Assembly (NCBI RefSeq): GCF_900099765.1
Contig: NZ_FNDX01000001.1
Span: 62,001-126,000 of the forward strand
Source of the DNA: Paenibacillus typhae
Lineage (GTDB): Bacteria > Bacillota > Bacilli > Paenibacillales > Paenibacillaceae
Reading direction: 5' to 3'
DNA: 64,000 bases
How positions within the stretch are numbered: position 1 is the stretch's first letter; each line of letters starts with the position of its first letter. Shown here piece by piece: positions 16,433-24,296 of the stretch. A program made the position numbers and the translations under genes. The notes below the pieces were generated by a model. The model was given only the letters and a program-made list of their open reading frames with translations. It did no database searches and had not been told where the DNA came from.

Positions 16433-18538
16433 ATGACAAGAAAAGGAACGTCCCGAAGGCTATCCTTGCTTACCCTTGCCGGAATTTTGCTGTTCAGTCT
16501 CCTAGCCGGTGCATCCGGACCGGTTGCTGCAGCCGCAGGGAACACTTATTACGTGGATTCAAGCCTGGGCAGTGACAGTGCTTCGGGTACAAGTGAAGCC
16601 GCTGCATGGAAAACGCTGGATAAAGTGAACAGCGTAACGTTCAGCCCGGGCGACCGGATACTGCTGAAGGCGGGTGGCGTATGGAATAACCAGTACCTTG
16701 ATCTGAAGGGCTCAGGCTCTGAAGGGAATCCGATTACCGTAGACCGTTACGGCACTGGTGCCAAGCCGCTGATTCATTTCGGGAACACGGCCGTGAACGG
16801 GGAAGGGTTCGGGGTAAGGCTGCGCAATGTCTCCTACTGGGAAATCAGTAATCTGGAGATTACGAGCGGCCAGCAGCCGGCAGATATGAGAAGAAGCGGA
16901 GTTCTTGTTACGGGGGAAGGAACAGGCGCCGGAGCTTTCCGGCATATCTATATCCGCAATCTGGATATTCACGATATCTTCGGCACCGACCGCAGAACAG
17001 GCGGCATCAACTTCCATGCCCGGGGAGCCAATACGGCACCGGAAAGCACCTGGGACGGCGTTCTGATAGAGAATAACACCGTCATTAACGTGGCTGATAC
17101 GGGGATTCAGACGATGACGGACGCTTTTTTCAACAGCTCATGGGTTCATAAATTCGACGCTTTCCGCAATGTGGTCATTAGAGGCAATGTCGTGGAAAAG
17201 ATACACCGGGACGGGATCCTGGTCAGAGCAGGCGTCTCGCCGCTGATAGAGTACAATAAGACCAAATCCATCGGGGAAGCCTGCGACGTCAACACCGCGG
17301 TTGTATCCTACCTTGATAATATTGCTGTGGTGGCAGCCCAGTGGGCCTACTATACGACGGGGGCGGTGTTCCAGTACAATGAGGCCTCTGATACCCGGAT
17401 GCTGGACGGGGACGGGCAGCCGTGGGATTTTGACATCGAAGTACATGACAGTATCTACCAGTACAACTACAGCTATAACAATGAGGGCGGTATACTGCTG
17501 GTCATGAACAATACAAATAATAATATTTTCCGCTACAACATCAGCCAGGATGATCTGGACGGCAACGGGGCGTTTCATCTGGTTAACGGCGGAGGGAATC
17601 TGCATGTCTATAACAATATTATTTACCGGTCAGGCACGCAGAACCGGGCGCTTACCCATGCCAGCAATACAGGAATGGCTTATTACAGGAACAATATCTT
17701 CTACAACGCTGCAAGCGGCCAATACACGAATAGTCCGAGAATGACTTATGACCACAATAGCTTCTACGGGCTTAATTCAAGTGTGCCGAATGATCCCCAC
17801 AAAATGGTCGGAAATCCCGGTTTTGTCGCTCCGGGTACAGCAGCGGGGCGGGAATCGGCGGACGGGTATATGCTGGCGCCCTCCTCTCCTCTGATCAATG
17901 CCGGTGCAGTGGTTGCAGGCAACGGAGGGCAGGACTACTTCGGGAATGCGCTGTATAACGGTGTGCCGGATATCGGGGTATTCGAGTATCAGGGAGCGGT
18001 TCCGCAGCCGGCCATTTTGTTTCAGGATGATTTTGAAGACGGCAATTACAGCGGATGGACGACTTCCGGAGGAAGCTGGAGTGTGGACGATGACGGTACG
18101 AAGGCTTTGTCCCAGACGGGATCATCAGGTGAAGCACTGGCCTATTCCGGCGAGGCATCCTGGAGAGACTATACGTATTCTGCCAGAGTCAAGCTGCTGA
18201 ATGCGTTTGCCAATGCGGGCCTGCTGTTCCGGTATGCAGACGCCGATCATTATTATATGTTCAGGCTGAATGATGCGGGTGATAAGGCTGAATTGTTCAA
18301 AAAAACAGCCGGAGTACTGACGATGGTCGGCAGTGCCGGTATAGCGGTAACGCCCGGCCAGTGGACTGAGCTGAAGGTGAAGGTCAGCGGCAATACGGTT
18401 ACAGCCTCTGCCGGCGGTGCCCAGCTGATCCAGTGGACGGATACGGCAGCTCAGCCGGCCGGCGGAAAGATAGGCTTCCGGATGCACTCCAGCACCGCCC
18501 GGTTCGACGATGTTAAGGTTACCGAAATTTTTAATTAA
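16433..18538 (+). CDS. Secreted right-handed beta-helix protein with C-terminal lectin-like domain
   Basis: About 701 residues. A signal peptide occupies about 1-32 (basic start, hydrophobic core, cut near VAAAAG). Next comes NTYYVDSSLGSDSASGTS, the usual entry to pectate-lyase-like parallel beta-helices, with Asn-rich rungs such as VVIRGNVVEKIHRDGILVR and NGGGNLHVYNNIIYR through about residue 530. The last 170 residues (ILFQDDFEDGNYSGWT ... RFDDVKV) form a concanavalin-like beta-sandwich. Probably a polysaccharide lyase or epimerase that feeds the importer. ATG 16433 fits the GGGAGAG site; GTG 16424 abuts it. Ends at a repeat that also precedes the cluster. Confidence 0.85.
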   Translation: MTRKGTSRRLSLLTLAGILLFSLLAGASGPVAAAAGNTYYVDSSLGSDSASGTSEAAAWKTLDKVNSVTFSPGDRILLKAGGVWNNQYLDLKGSGSEGNPITVDRYGTGAKPLIHFGNTAVNGEGFGVRLRNVSYWEISNLEITSGQQPADMRRSGVLVTGEGTGAGAFRHIYIRNLDIHDIFGTDRRTGGINFHARGANTAPESTWDGVLIENNTVINVADTGIQTMTDAFFNSSWVHKFDAFRNVVIRGNVVEKIHRDGILVRAGVSPLIEYNKTKSIGEACDVNTAVVSYLDNIAVVAAQWAYYTTGAVFQYNEASDTRMLDGDGQPWDFDIEVHDSIYQYNYSYNNEGGILLVMNNTNNNIFRYNISQDDLDGNGAFHLVNGGGNLHVYNNIIYRSGTQNRALTHASNTGMAYYRNNIFYNAASGQYTNSPRMTYDHNSFYGLNSSVPNDPHKMVGNPGFVAPGTAAGRESADGYMLAPSSPLINAGAVVAGNGGQDYFGNALYNGVPDIGVFEYQGAVPQPAILFQDDFEDGNYSGWTTSGGSWSVDDDGTKALSQTGSSGEALAYSGEASWRDYTYSARVKLLNAFANAGLLFRYADADHYYMFRLNDAGDKAELFKKTAGVLTMVGSAGIAVTPGQWTELKVKVSGNTVTASAGGAQLIQWTDTAAQPAGGKIGFRMHSSTARFDDVKVTEIFN

Positions 18539-18542
18539 AAGT

Positions 18543-18630
18543 GAAACGATATCTGCAAATTTGCGTAAATGAACAACAAAGGGTACAGCCGCAATCCTTC
18601 AACAGGTGCCAAAGCGGTTGTACCCTTTTC
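18543..18630 (+). repeat. Palindrome-plus-hairpin repeat, copy 2
   Basis: Same design as 6669-6757: GCAAATTTGC (18555-18564), 13 bases, stem AAAGGGTACAGCCGC (18578-18592) / GCGGTTGTACCCTTT (18614-18628). Changes against copy 1 keep the stem paired (GGCC/GGCC versus AGCC/GGTT), while loop sequence differs. It begins four bases after the stop of the beta-helix gene. Confidence 0.75.
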
Positions 18631-18664
18631 ACTAGATGCAAATTAGCAGGGAGGAACTTAATCT

Positions 18665-18916
18665 ATGAAACTAAGAAAACTGCTGTCACTGAAACAGTGG
18701 TCTCATATATTCAGCAATACCTGGAGGTACATCAGCTCGCCTGCAGTCTCAATAGGGGATAAGCTGCTTTTCACGATTCCCGTGCTGCTGTACTGGATTT
18801 TGCCGGATGTGATGCCCTTTATGCCGATTGATGATATAGGGGTGACGATGCTGGTGATGGGCTGGTTTGTCTCGCGTATGGACCGTAAATATCCGGCGCT
18901 GCGGAACGGAAGATGA
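18665..18916 (+). CDS. Small YkvA/DUF1232-like membrane protein
   Basis: An 83-residue protein with two hydrophobic segments (about 31-48 and 56-70) around DVMPFMPIDDIGV. That core resembles the PDFIPVLGYLDD signature of DUF1232 (YkvA) proteins, whose function is unknown. A good GGGAGG site (18649-18654) precedes ATG 18665. It stands between the cluster repeat and the HesB-like gene on the same strand, 135 bp before it. The DUF1232 call rests on one short motif. Confidence 0.65.
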   Translation: MKLRKLLSLKQWSHIFSNTWRYISSPAVSIGDKLLFTIPVLLYWILPDVMPFMPIDDIGVTMLVMGWFVSRMDRKYPALRNGR

Positions 18917-19051
18917 AAGTTTAAAGAATTTTTGTCCGAATTCTGTCATAAGGCGCTCTTCTATTTGTCCGGGAAGGTTGCTTTTGCAGGCTACTTTCCT
19001 TAAAATGAATTATTGAGGTTTTGAAGCAGATGCAAAAGGAGATGGATGAGG

Positions 19052-19354
19052 ATGAACGTCAAAATTACCCGCAACGCGGCTAAAGTGATAAAAAAAACCA
19101 TGGAACTTGAAGGCAACAGCGAACTCAAGCTGCGCGTAGCGATTACGCATGCCCACGGCGACCACGCCCACTATGGTCTTGATTTGGACACGCCTAAGGA
19201 AAATGACATCGTGGTTTCCACTGATAAAGAAATCGATGTTATTCTTGATCCGAACCAGCCGCTGCTGGACGGTGTGAAGATTGACTACCTGTACTTCCCG
19301 GAAGAAGGCTTTGTCATCACTAATCCGTCCAAAGGTAATCACGGCGAGCACTAA
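19052..19354 (+). CDS. HesB/IscA-like protein lacking cysteines
   Basis: A 100-residue protein with the HesB/IscA fold pattern: MNVKITRNAAKVIKK, the strand LKLRVAI, GLDLD, and VKIDYLYFPEEGFVITNP. A-type carriers hold Fe-S clusters with three cysteines (one after strand 3, a C-G-C at the end). Here there is no cysteine at all: the first site is the histidine-rich THAHGDHAHYG (H33, H35, H38, H40) and the end reads NHGEH (H97, H100). ATG 19052 is preferred over 19046 as AAAGGAG sits 9 bases before it. Followed 38 bp later by a cysteine-rich DUF1450 gene. A metal-binding role is possible; a Fe-S scaffold role looks unlikely. Confidence 0.75.
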   Translation: MNVKITRNAAKVIKKTMELEGNSELKLRVAITHAHGDHAHYGLDLDTPKENDIVVSTDKEIDVILDPNQPLLDGVKIDYLYFPEEGFVITNPSKGNHGEH

Positions 19355-19392
19355 ACCGCCGCTGTAAATAAGGACAAAAGAAGGGTTGCTCC

Positions 19393-19635
19393 ATGGCTAA
19401 CGAAATACAGATTTGTGATCAGTGCAATCACACCAGAATGAAGACGATTATGCCCAAGCTGCGCAAGATGGCACCGGATGCAGAGATCAAAGTCGGCTGC
19501 AAGTCCTACTGCGGACCCTGCGGCAAACGGGCCTTTATCTATATTAACGGACGTTATGTAAGTGCTCCAACCGAGGATGAGGTGCTGGCAAAGGCGGAAG
19601 CTTTTGTAAAGAAGCCGGCGGCAGTAAAGGAATAA
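19393..19635 (+). CDS. DUF1450 (YuzB-like) small cysteine protein
   Basis: An 80-residue cytoplasmic protein of the DUF1450 family. C8-x2-C11 near the start and C36-x3-C40-x2-C43 in the middle (VGCKSYCGPCGKR) suggest a metal or cluster site or a redox centre; the ends are charged. Function unknown in the family. The spacing of 38 bp to the HesB-like gene and the shared terminator at 19681 suggest they are co-transcribed. Confidence 0.85.
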   Translation: MANEIQICDQCNHTRMKTIMPKLRKMAPDAEIKVGCKSYCGPCGKRAFIYINGRYVSAPTEDEVLAKAEAFVKKPAAVKE

Positions 19636-19680
19636 ATTCAGATATCGGGCTGCCGGATGTGCCGGCTTGTCTGAGCAAGA

Positions 19681-19708
19681 AGTCTCCGCTTTTGGGCGGA
19701 GGCTTTTT
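19681..19708 (+). terminator. Rho-independent terminator after DUF1450 gene
   Basis: GTCTCCGC pairs with GCGGAGGC (one wobble) around TTTTGG, followed by TTTTT. Confidence 0.8.
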
Positions 19709-19732
19709 GCTGCATATACAAACGCAATGATT

Positions 19733-19761
19733 TTGGGCCACGTCGCGGCCCGTGTTATAAT
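19733..19761 (+). promoter_or_regulatory. SigA-type promoter of the aldo/keto reductase gene
   Basis: TTGGGC (19733-19738), 17-bp spacer, TATAAT (19756-19761). It drives a leader of about 160 bases before the start at 19928. Confidence 0.65.
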
Positions 19762-19786
19762 GGACAGGTTGTTAAATGGATTTTTA

Positions 19787-19901
19787 AAATATAAGGATTT
19801 CAGGTTGCCCATCATAAATGATCCTTATATTTCTCGCAGAAACGGATACCGTCCCTTAAAGGACGGCAAAGCCGTTTCTACTTGCATAGGCGGCAGCCGC
19901 C
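19787..19901 (+). promoter_or_regulatory. Structured 5' leader with three hairpins
   Basis: Stem 1: AAATATAAGGAT (19787-19798) / ATCCTTATATTT (19821-19832). Stem 2: AGAAACGG (19838-19845) / CCGTTTCT (19872-19879) enclosing an inner hairpin CCGTCC / GGACGG (19849-19854, 19861-19866). Stem 3: GGCGG / CCGCC (19889-19901). All lie between promoter and ribosome site. I do not recognise a known riboswitch; a dispersed Paenibacillus repeat is the alternative. Confidence 0.55.
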
Positions 19902-19927
19902 AATATACGAGAAGGGAATGAAACGGT

Positions 19928-20752
19928 ATGAAGCATCTTACGGACAGCACGGTTCTGAATAACGGGGTTCATATGCCCTGGTTTGGTCTTGGCACGTACA
20001 AAGCAGAGGGAGCCGAGGTGGCTAATGCGGTAACAACCGCACTTGAATTGGGATACCGGAGCATTGATACTGCAGCAGTATATGGCAATGAGGAAGAGGT
20101 AGGCCAGTCTATTGCATCGAGCGGAGTGGCGCGTGACAGCCTGTTCGTTACCACCAAAGTATGGAATTCCGATCAGGGCTATGACACTACGCTGAAGGCC
20201 TTTGACACCAGCTGCAAAAAGCTAGGTCTTGATATAATCGACCTGTACCTGATTCATTGGCCTGGCAAGGATAAATATAAAGATACCTGGCGCGCACTCG
20301 AACGCCTGTATGAAGAAGGCCGCGTGCGGGCAATCGGCGTCAGCAATTTCCAGATTCATCATCTGGAGGAGCTGCGCAAGGACAGCGGTATCGTGCCTGC
20401 CGTCAATCAGGTGGAGCTGCACCCGCGGTTTATCCAGAAGGAGCTGCATGACTATTGCGTACAGCACCAGATCCAGATTGAGGCCTGGGCGCCGCTGATG
20501 AAGGGCAGACTGCAGGATAACGAGCTGCTGCAGGATATTGCCGGTAAGCATGGCAAGACCGTGTCTCAGGTGATTTTGCGCTGGGGGCTGCAGAACCGGA
20601 TCGTAATTATTCCGAAGTCGGTCACTCCGTCCCGGATCAGGGAGAACAGTGAAATCTTTGATTTCGAGCTGTCGGCTGAAGAAGTAAGTGCAATCAGCGC
20701 GCTGGATGCCGGTGAGCGGATCGGGACTGATCCTGACAAGCTGATGTTCTAG
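19928..20752 (+). CDS. Aldo/keto reductase (2,5-diketogluconate reductase type)
   Basis: A 274-residue NADPH-dependent carbonyl reductase. Family motifs are complete: the GYRSIDTAAVYGNEEEVG region with the catalytic Asp and Tyr, K of TTKVW, H of LIHWPG, GVSNFQ, and the C-terminal cofactor-binding IIPKSVTPSRIREN. Length is typical of AKR5-like bacterial enzymes. ATG 19928 has a GAAGGGA site. It is transcribed alone from 19733-19761 through an unusual structured leader and ended by the bidirectional hairpin at 20803-20850. Physiological substrate unknown. Confidence 0.93.
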   Translation: MKHLTDSTVLNNGVHMPWFGLGTYKAEGAEVANAVTTALELGYRSIDTAAVYGNEEEVGQSIASSGVARDSLFVTTKVWNSDQGYDTTLKAFDTSCKKLGLDIIDLYLIHWPGKDKYKDTWRALERLYEEGRVRAIGVSNFQIHHLEELRKDSGIVPAVNQVELHPRFIQKELHDYCVQHQIQIEAWAPLMKGRLQDNELLQDIAGKHGKTVSQVILRWGLQNRIVIIPKSVTPSRIRENSEIFDFELSAEEVSAISALDAGERIGTDPDKLMF

Positions 20753-20802
20753 CAGGGAATCGAACCGAGTGAGCTTTGAAATACAACTAACATTTAGATT
20801 AA

Positions 20803-20850
20803 AAAGAGCCTTAGACCCGAACAGCAAAGCTGCGGTGGTCTAAGGCTCTT
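20803..20850. terminator. Bidirectional terminator between convergent genes
   Basis: AAGAGCCTTAGACC / GGTCTAAGGCTCTT, a 14-bp perfect stem; T-rich on the minus-strand side and moderately so on the plus side. Confidence 0.85.
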
Positions 20851-20859
20851 CTCTAATTC

Positions 20860-21999
20860 TTATTGCGGGTTGCGCGGCGGGAGCGGTCCCAGGTACTGAT
20901 AGTACTGGCATTCGATCCGGCCGTTGTACAGCTTGCGGCGCTTGTCCGCTTTGCGGCCATAGTATTGCTCGAATTCCTTGTAGGGGCTGATCGCGAAGAA
21001 GGACCAGGTCGGCAGATACAGCATCATCTCGCCGAACTGGCGGGTCAGCTTCTCCACTTCCTTGTCGTTACTGATGCGCTCGCCGTATGGAGGATTCGTG
21101 ATGATGCAGCCGTATTCGCCTTCAGGGCGGGCTTTGGCAGCGGCCATATGCTTGAACGTGATCTCTCCGGCCAGGCCGGCGCTCTTGGCAGCAGCTTCGG
21201 CAATTTCAATTGCAGCCGGATCAATGTCGGTACCGGTCAGCTGCAGCGGGTAATCGTCACGCACAGCATCAAAAGCCTCATCGCGGGCTTCTTCCCACAG
21301 GCGTTTCGGAATCTCCGGCCAGTGCTCGGACGGGAAGGAACGGCGCAGTCCGGGCGCGATGTTCCAGGCGATCATTGCCGCCTCGATGAGGATCGTGCCG
21401 GAGCCGCAGCACGGATCGTACAGCGGACGGTGGCCGTTCCAGCGGCTGAGCTGGATGAGGGCGGCCGCCATAGTCTCCTTCAGCGGCGCTTCGGTCGCCT
21501 GGCGGCGGTAGCCGCGCTTGTGCAGTGCAGGACCAGTGGTGTCCAGCGTAATTAACGCGATGTCATTCAGCAGAATGACTTCAACGACATAACGCGGCCC
21601 GTTCTCAGGGAACCACTCGGTGCGGTACGACTGCTTCAGCTTCTCGACAATCGCCTTCTTGACAATCCCCTGGCAGGCGGGTACGCTGGTAAGCTGGGAT
21701 TTGTGTGAACGTCCCTCTACCGGGAACTCGCCGTTCTCCGGAATCCAGTCCTCCCAGTTAATAGCCTTGACGCCTTCGAACAGCTCGTCAAAGGTCCGTG
21801 CAGGGAACTGGCCCATTTTGATCAGAACCCGGTCAGAGGTCCGCAGCCATAAATTACAGCGGCAGATATCGATAAGATCCCCGCTGAACAACACCCGTCC
21901 GTTCTCGGTGGTGGTCTCATAACCCAATTCGTTTAATTCGCGTGCTACTACAGCCTCCAGCCCCATAGGGGCGGTGGCGATCAGTTGTAATTTACCCAA
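20860..21999 (-). CDS. THUMP-domain class I RNA methyltransferase (YpsC/RlmL-like)
   Basis: A 379-residue SAM-dependent enzyme that probably methylates guanine N2 in 23S rRNA. The order is an N-terminal ferredoxin-like part (LQLIATAPMGLEAVVARELNELG), a THUMP domain (to about 160), then the Rossmann domain with DPCCGSGTI, GTDIDPAAI and the catalytic NPPYGERI. The TTG at 21999 is chosen because homologues begin right at KLQLIATAPMG and GGAG lies about 10 bases ahead; the longer frame up to 22134 would add an atypical hydrophobic N-terminus. Single gene, convergent with the aldo/keto reductase. Confidence 0.85.
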   Translation of the reverse strand: MGKLQLIATAPMGLEAVVARELNELGYETTTENGRVLFSGDLIDICRCNLWLRTSDRVLIKMGQFPARTFDELFEGVKAINWEDWIPENGEFPVEGRSHKSQLTSVPACQGIVKKAIVEKLKQSYRTEWFPENGPRYVVEVILLNDIALITLDTTGPALHKRGYRRQATEAPLKETMAAALIQLSRWNGHRPLYDPCCGSGTILIEAAMIAWNIAPGLRRSFPSEHWPEIPKRLWEEARDEAFDAVRDDYPLQLTGTDIDPAAIEIAEAAAKSAGLAGEITFKHMAAAKARPEGEYGCIITNPPYGERISNDKEVEKLTRQFGEMMLYLPTWSFFAISPYKEFEQYYGRKADKRRKLYNGRIECQYYQYLGPLPPRNPQ

Positions 22000-22190
22000 A
22001 ATGCGCTCAACTCCGTTTAGCTTGTAGATGGTTGCACCCAGCCAGTACAATAAGAAAAGCAGATAAGCAAAGAGGTACCCTGTACCGTCTTTATCCCATA
22101 CATGCATACGCTTAGTAAAGCTTGGCCTAGCCAATCCTTTTCAGTATAGGGGAATGAGCGGGACTTCACAACATGATAAGGAGAATACAT

Positions 22191-22820
22191 ATGCCAAATC
22201 AGGAAGAATACAGTGAACAGCTGTACACAGAAGATGAATTATTGCTGGAGGTAAAAGAAGCGATCGCCGCCAACGGGATGCCTGAGGTGTCCATCGCCCC
22301 CGGCTATGGCCGGCTGCTGACGATGCTGGTCAGCCTCTCACGGTCCACGCGCATCCTGGAAATCGGCGCACTGGGCGGATACAGCGGCATCTGCCTGTGC
22401 CGCGGCTTCGCCGGCGGCGGGCAGCTGACCTCGCTTGAGCTGAAGCCGGAGTATGCACAGCTGGCTAAGAGCCATTTGGCCAAGGCAGGCTTTGCTGATA
22501 ACGCCGAATACAAAATCGGCCCCGCGCTGGACAGTCTCAAGCTGCTCGAAGCGGAGGGCCGGACCTTTGATTTCTTTTTCATCGATGCGGACAAGGAAAA
22601 CTATCCGAACTATCTGGAGTATGCGATCCGGATGGCCTCACCGGGGGCGATCATCGCCGGGGATAACATTTTCCTGCGCGGACGCACACTGAATACGGAC
22701 AAGAACGGGCCGGCAGTACAGGCAATGCGCCGGTTCAACGAGATGATGGCCAGCGACGAACGGCTGACCAGCACCCTGCTGCCTGCATATGACGGCCTGG
22801 CTCTTGCTATGGTGAAGTAA
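22191..22820 (+). CDS. SAM-dependent O-methyltransferase (class I, catechol type)
   Basis: A 209-residue enzyme of the O-methyltransferase_3 family. Motif I is ILEIGALGGYSGICL, the SAM ribose site is LTSLELKPEY, and the metal/substrate motif is FFFIDADKENYPNYLEY followed by GAIIAGDNIFLRG. Related proteins methylate catechols or tRNA uridine (TrmR-type 5-methoxyuridine), and the Bacillus YrrM/TrmR similarity makes a tRNA role possible. ATG 22191 has AAGGAGA six bases ahead; ATG 22173 lacks a site. It is divergent from the RNA methyltransferase gene. Confidence 0.88.
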   Translation: MPNQEEYSEQLYTEDELLLEVKEAIAANGMPEVSIAPGYGRLLTMLVSLSRSTRILEIGALGGYSGICLCRGFAGGGQLTSLELKPEYAQLAKSHLAKAGFADNAEYKIGPALDSLKLLEAEGRTFDFFFIDADKENYPNYLEYAIRMASPGAIIAGDNIFLRGRTLNTDKNGPAVQAMRRFNEMMASDERLTSTLLPAYDGLALAMVK

Positions 22821-22836
22821 GCCCGACACCACAGCA

Positions 22837-24057
22837 TTAGCGGAACAACTGGTGACGGCTCGGCTTGTACAGCTTGAACCTCACCCAGACTGTGTTGATC
22901 AGCAGAAAGCCGCCGGAAATGATAAACAAGCCTTCGATTCCGATATAACCCGATAAAAACCCGCCGATTACCGCACCAAGCATATTGCCCAGGGCCAGCG
23001 TGCTGCTGTTAAAGCCGAAGGCCCTGCTTTCCTTACCGTCAGGGGTATAGGAGCGGATCAGCGCATTCACACTCGGCAGCAGCCCTCCCATAAACACCCC
23101 CATCAGGAACCGGACCACAATCAGCTGCCATACACTGGTCACAAAAGCCTGCGGAATCAGGAACAGCGCCGCTCCAATCAGCGCATATGTCAGAATGCGT
23201 TGGGCCCCGACCTTATCACTTAGCTTACCCAATAGCGGTGACGCCAGCATGTTGGAGATCCCGGTTACCGCACTGACCATTCCCGCCCAGAAGGCAATAT
23301 TAACAGCTGATCCGTGCAGCTTCTCCACATAGAGCGGCAGCAGCGACATCGGGCTGATCATTGCAAACTGCAGCAGAAAGGTCACACCGAACAGTGCAGG
23401 CAGCTGCGGGACCTTGGCCAGCTCCTTAAAGCCCTCAAGTACAGACACCTGCGGAACTTTGGCAGCCTCTACACGGTTGAATTTTTCTTTTACCAGGAAT
23501 AAGGCGAGCAGTGAAGCAACGAACAGCAAGGCACCGACAACATAAAAAATCGGCCGGAAGCCGATCCAGTCAGCAAGCAAGCCCCCGATGAGCGGTCCCA
23601 GAATGGTCCCGGCCACCGAGCCGGACTGCATCAGGCCCATGGCGAAGCCCATGCGGTGCTTGGGTGTCGTTCCTGACACCAGGGCGATAGATGCCGGGTT
23701 GAACCCGGAGATTGTCCCGTTCAGCAGCCGGAGCAGCAGCAGCTGCATCGGGGTCTGGGCGAAGCCCATCAGCACAATGACAATGGCCATGCCGAAGCTG
23801 GAGCGCAGCAGCATGATTTTGCGGCCGTATTTATCGGCAAGCTTGCCCCACAGCGGCTGGAATATAAATGAGGTCAGGAAATTTGCGGCAAAAATAAGTC
23901 CGGCCCAGAGACCGATCTCCCTGTCACCCGTGACCCCCAAATCTTTCGCGAGATAAAGCGACAGGAAAGGGGTAATCATAGTCATACCGGCATTTACAAG
24001 AAACTGGCCAAACCAAAGCACCATGAGGTTGATTTTCCAGGTCTCCCAATTCTTCAA
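22837..24057 (-). CDS. MFS multidrug efflux transporter (MdtG-like)
   Basis: A 406-residue major facilitator with twelve predicted helices. The conserved loop 2-3 motif GKLADKYGRKIMLLRSS and the TM5 motif-C-like GSVAGTILGPLIGGLLAD, typical of drug exporters, are present. The second half repeats the loop (LLGKLSDKVGAQRI). The start TTG 24057 is set by AAAGGAAG about 10 bases upstream; the 17 residues further upstream in frame are unlikely to be translated. Gene ends 16 bp from the convergent O-methyltransferase. Substrate not predictable. Confidence 0.88.
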   Translation of the reverse strand: MKNWETWKINLMVLWFGQFLVNAGMTMITPFLSLYLAKDLGVTGDREIGLWAGLIFAANFLTSFIFQPLWGKLADKYGRKIMLLRSSFGMAIVIVLMGFAQTPMQLLLLRLLNGTISGFNPASIALVSGTTPKHRMGFAMGLMQSGSVAGTILGPLIGGLLADWIGFRPIFYVVGALLFVASLLALFLVKEKFNRVEAAKVPQVSVLEGFKELAKVPQLPALFGVTFLLQFAMISPMSLLPLYVEKLHGSAVNIAFWAGMVSAVTGISNMLASPLLGKLSDKVGAQRILTYALIGAALFLIPQAFVTSVWQLIVVRFLMGVFMGGLLPSVNALIRSYTPDGKESRAFGFNSSTLALGNMLGAVIGGFLSGYIGIEGLFIISGGFLLINTVWVRFKLYKPSRHQLFR

Positions 24058-24211
24058 AGTGCTTTCACTTCCTTTCAGCAGATTCAGATTATTTGCAAAA
24101 AAATTCACAAAAAATTGACATTCTATCAGTATATCATATATTTTCCTCTTTCCGGTGCAACACTTGTCATAGTAATGTCATTGGATTGTCATTCTAGGGC
24201 GGCGAGAACGG

Positions 24212-24240
24212 TTGTTACCAACTTTTAAAAGGGGCATAAT
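24212..24240 (+). promoter_or_regulatory. SigA-type promoter of the heme operon
   Basis: TTGTTA (24212-24217), 17-bp spacer, CATAAT (24235-24240), about 50 bp before hemE. A second candidate lies further upstream (TTGACA 24115-24120, 16 bp, TATATT 24137-24142). Confidence 0.6.
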
Positions 24241-24296
24241 AAGTTATATGCGTGTGCAACTATTCTATCAAATCTAAATTCAATGGAGATCTTATC

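Noticed and set aside
22000-22134. Hydrophobic N-terminal extension of the THUMP methyltransferase
   Set aside because: Homologues begin at KLQLIATAPMG and a ribosome site precedes TTG 21999; a membrane helix would not suit an rRNA enzyme.
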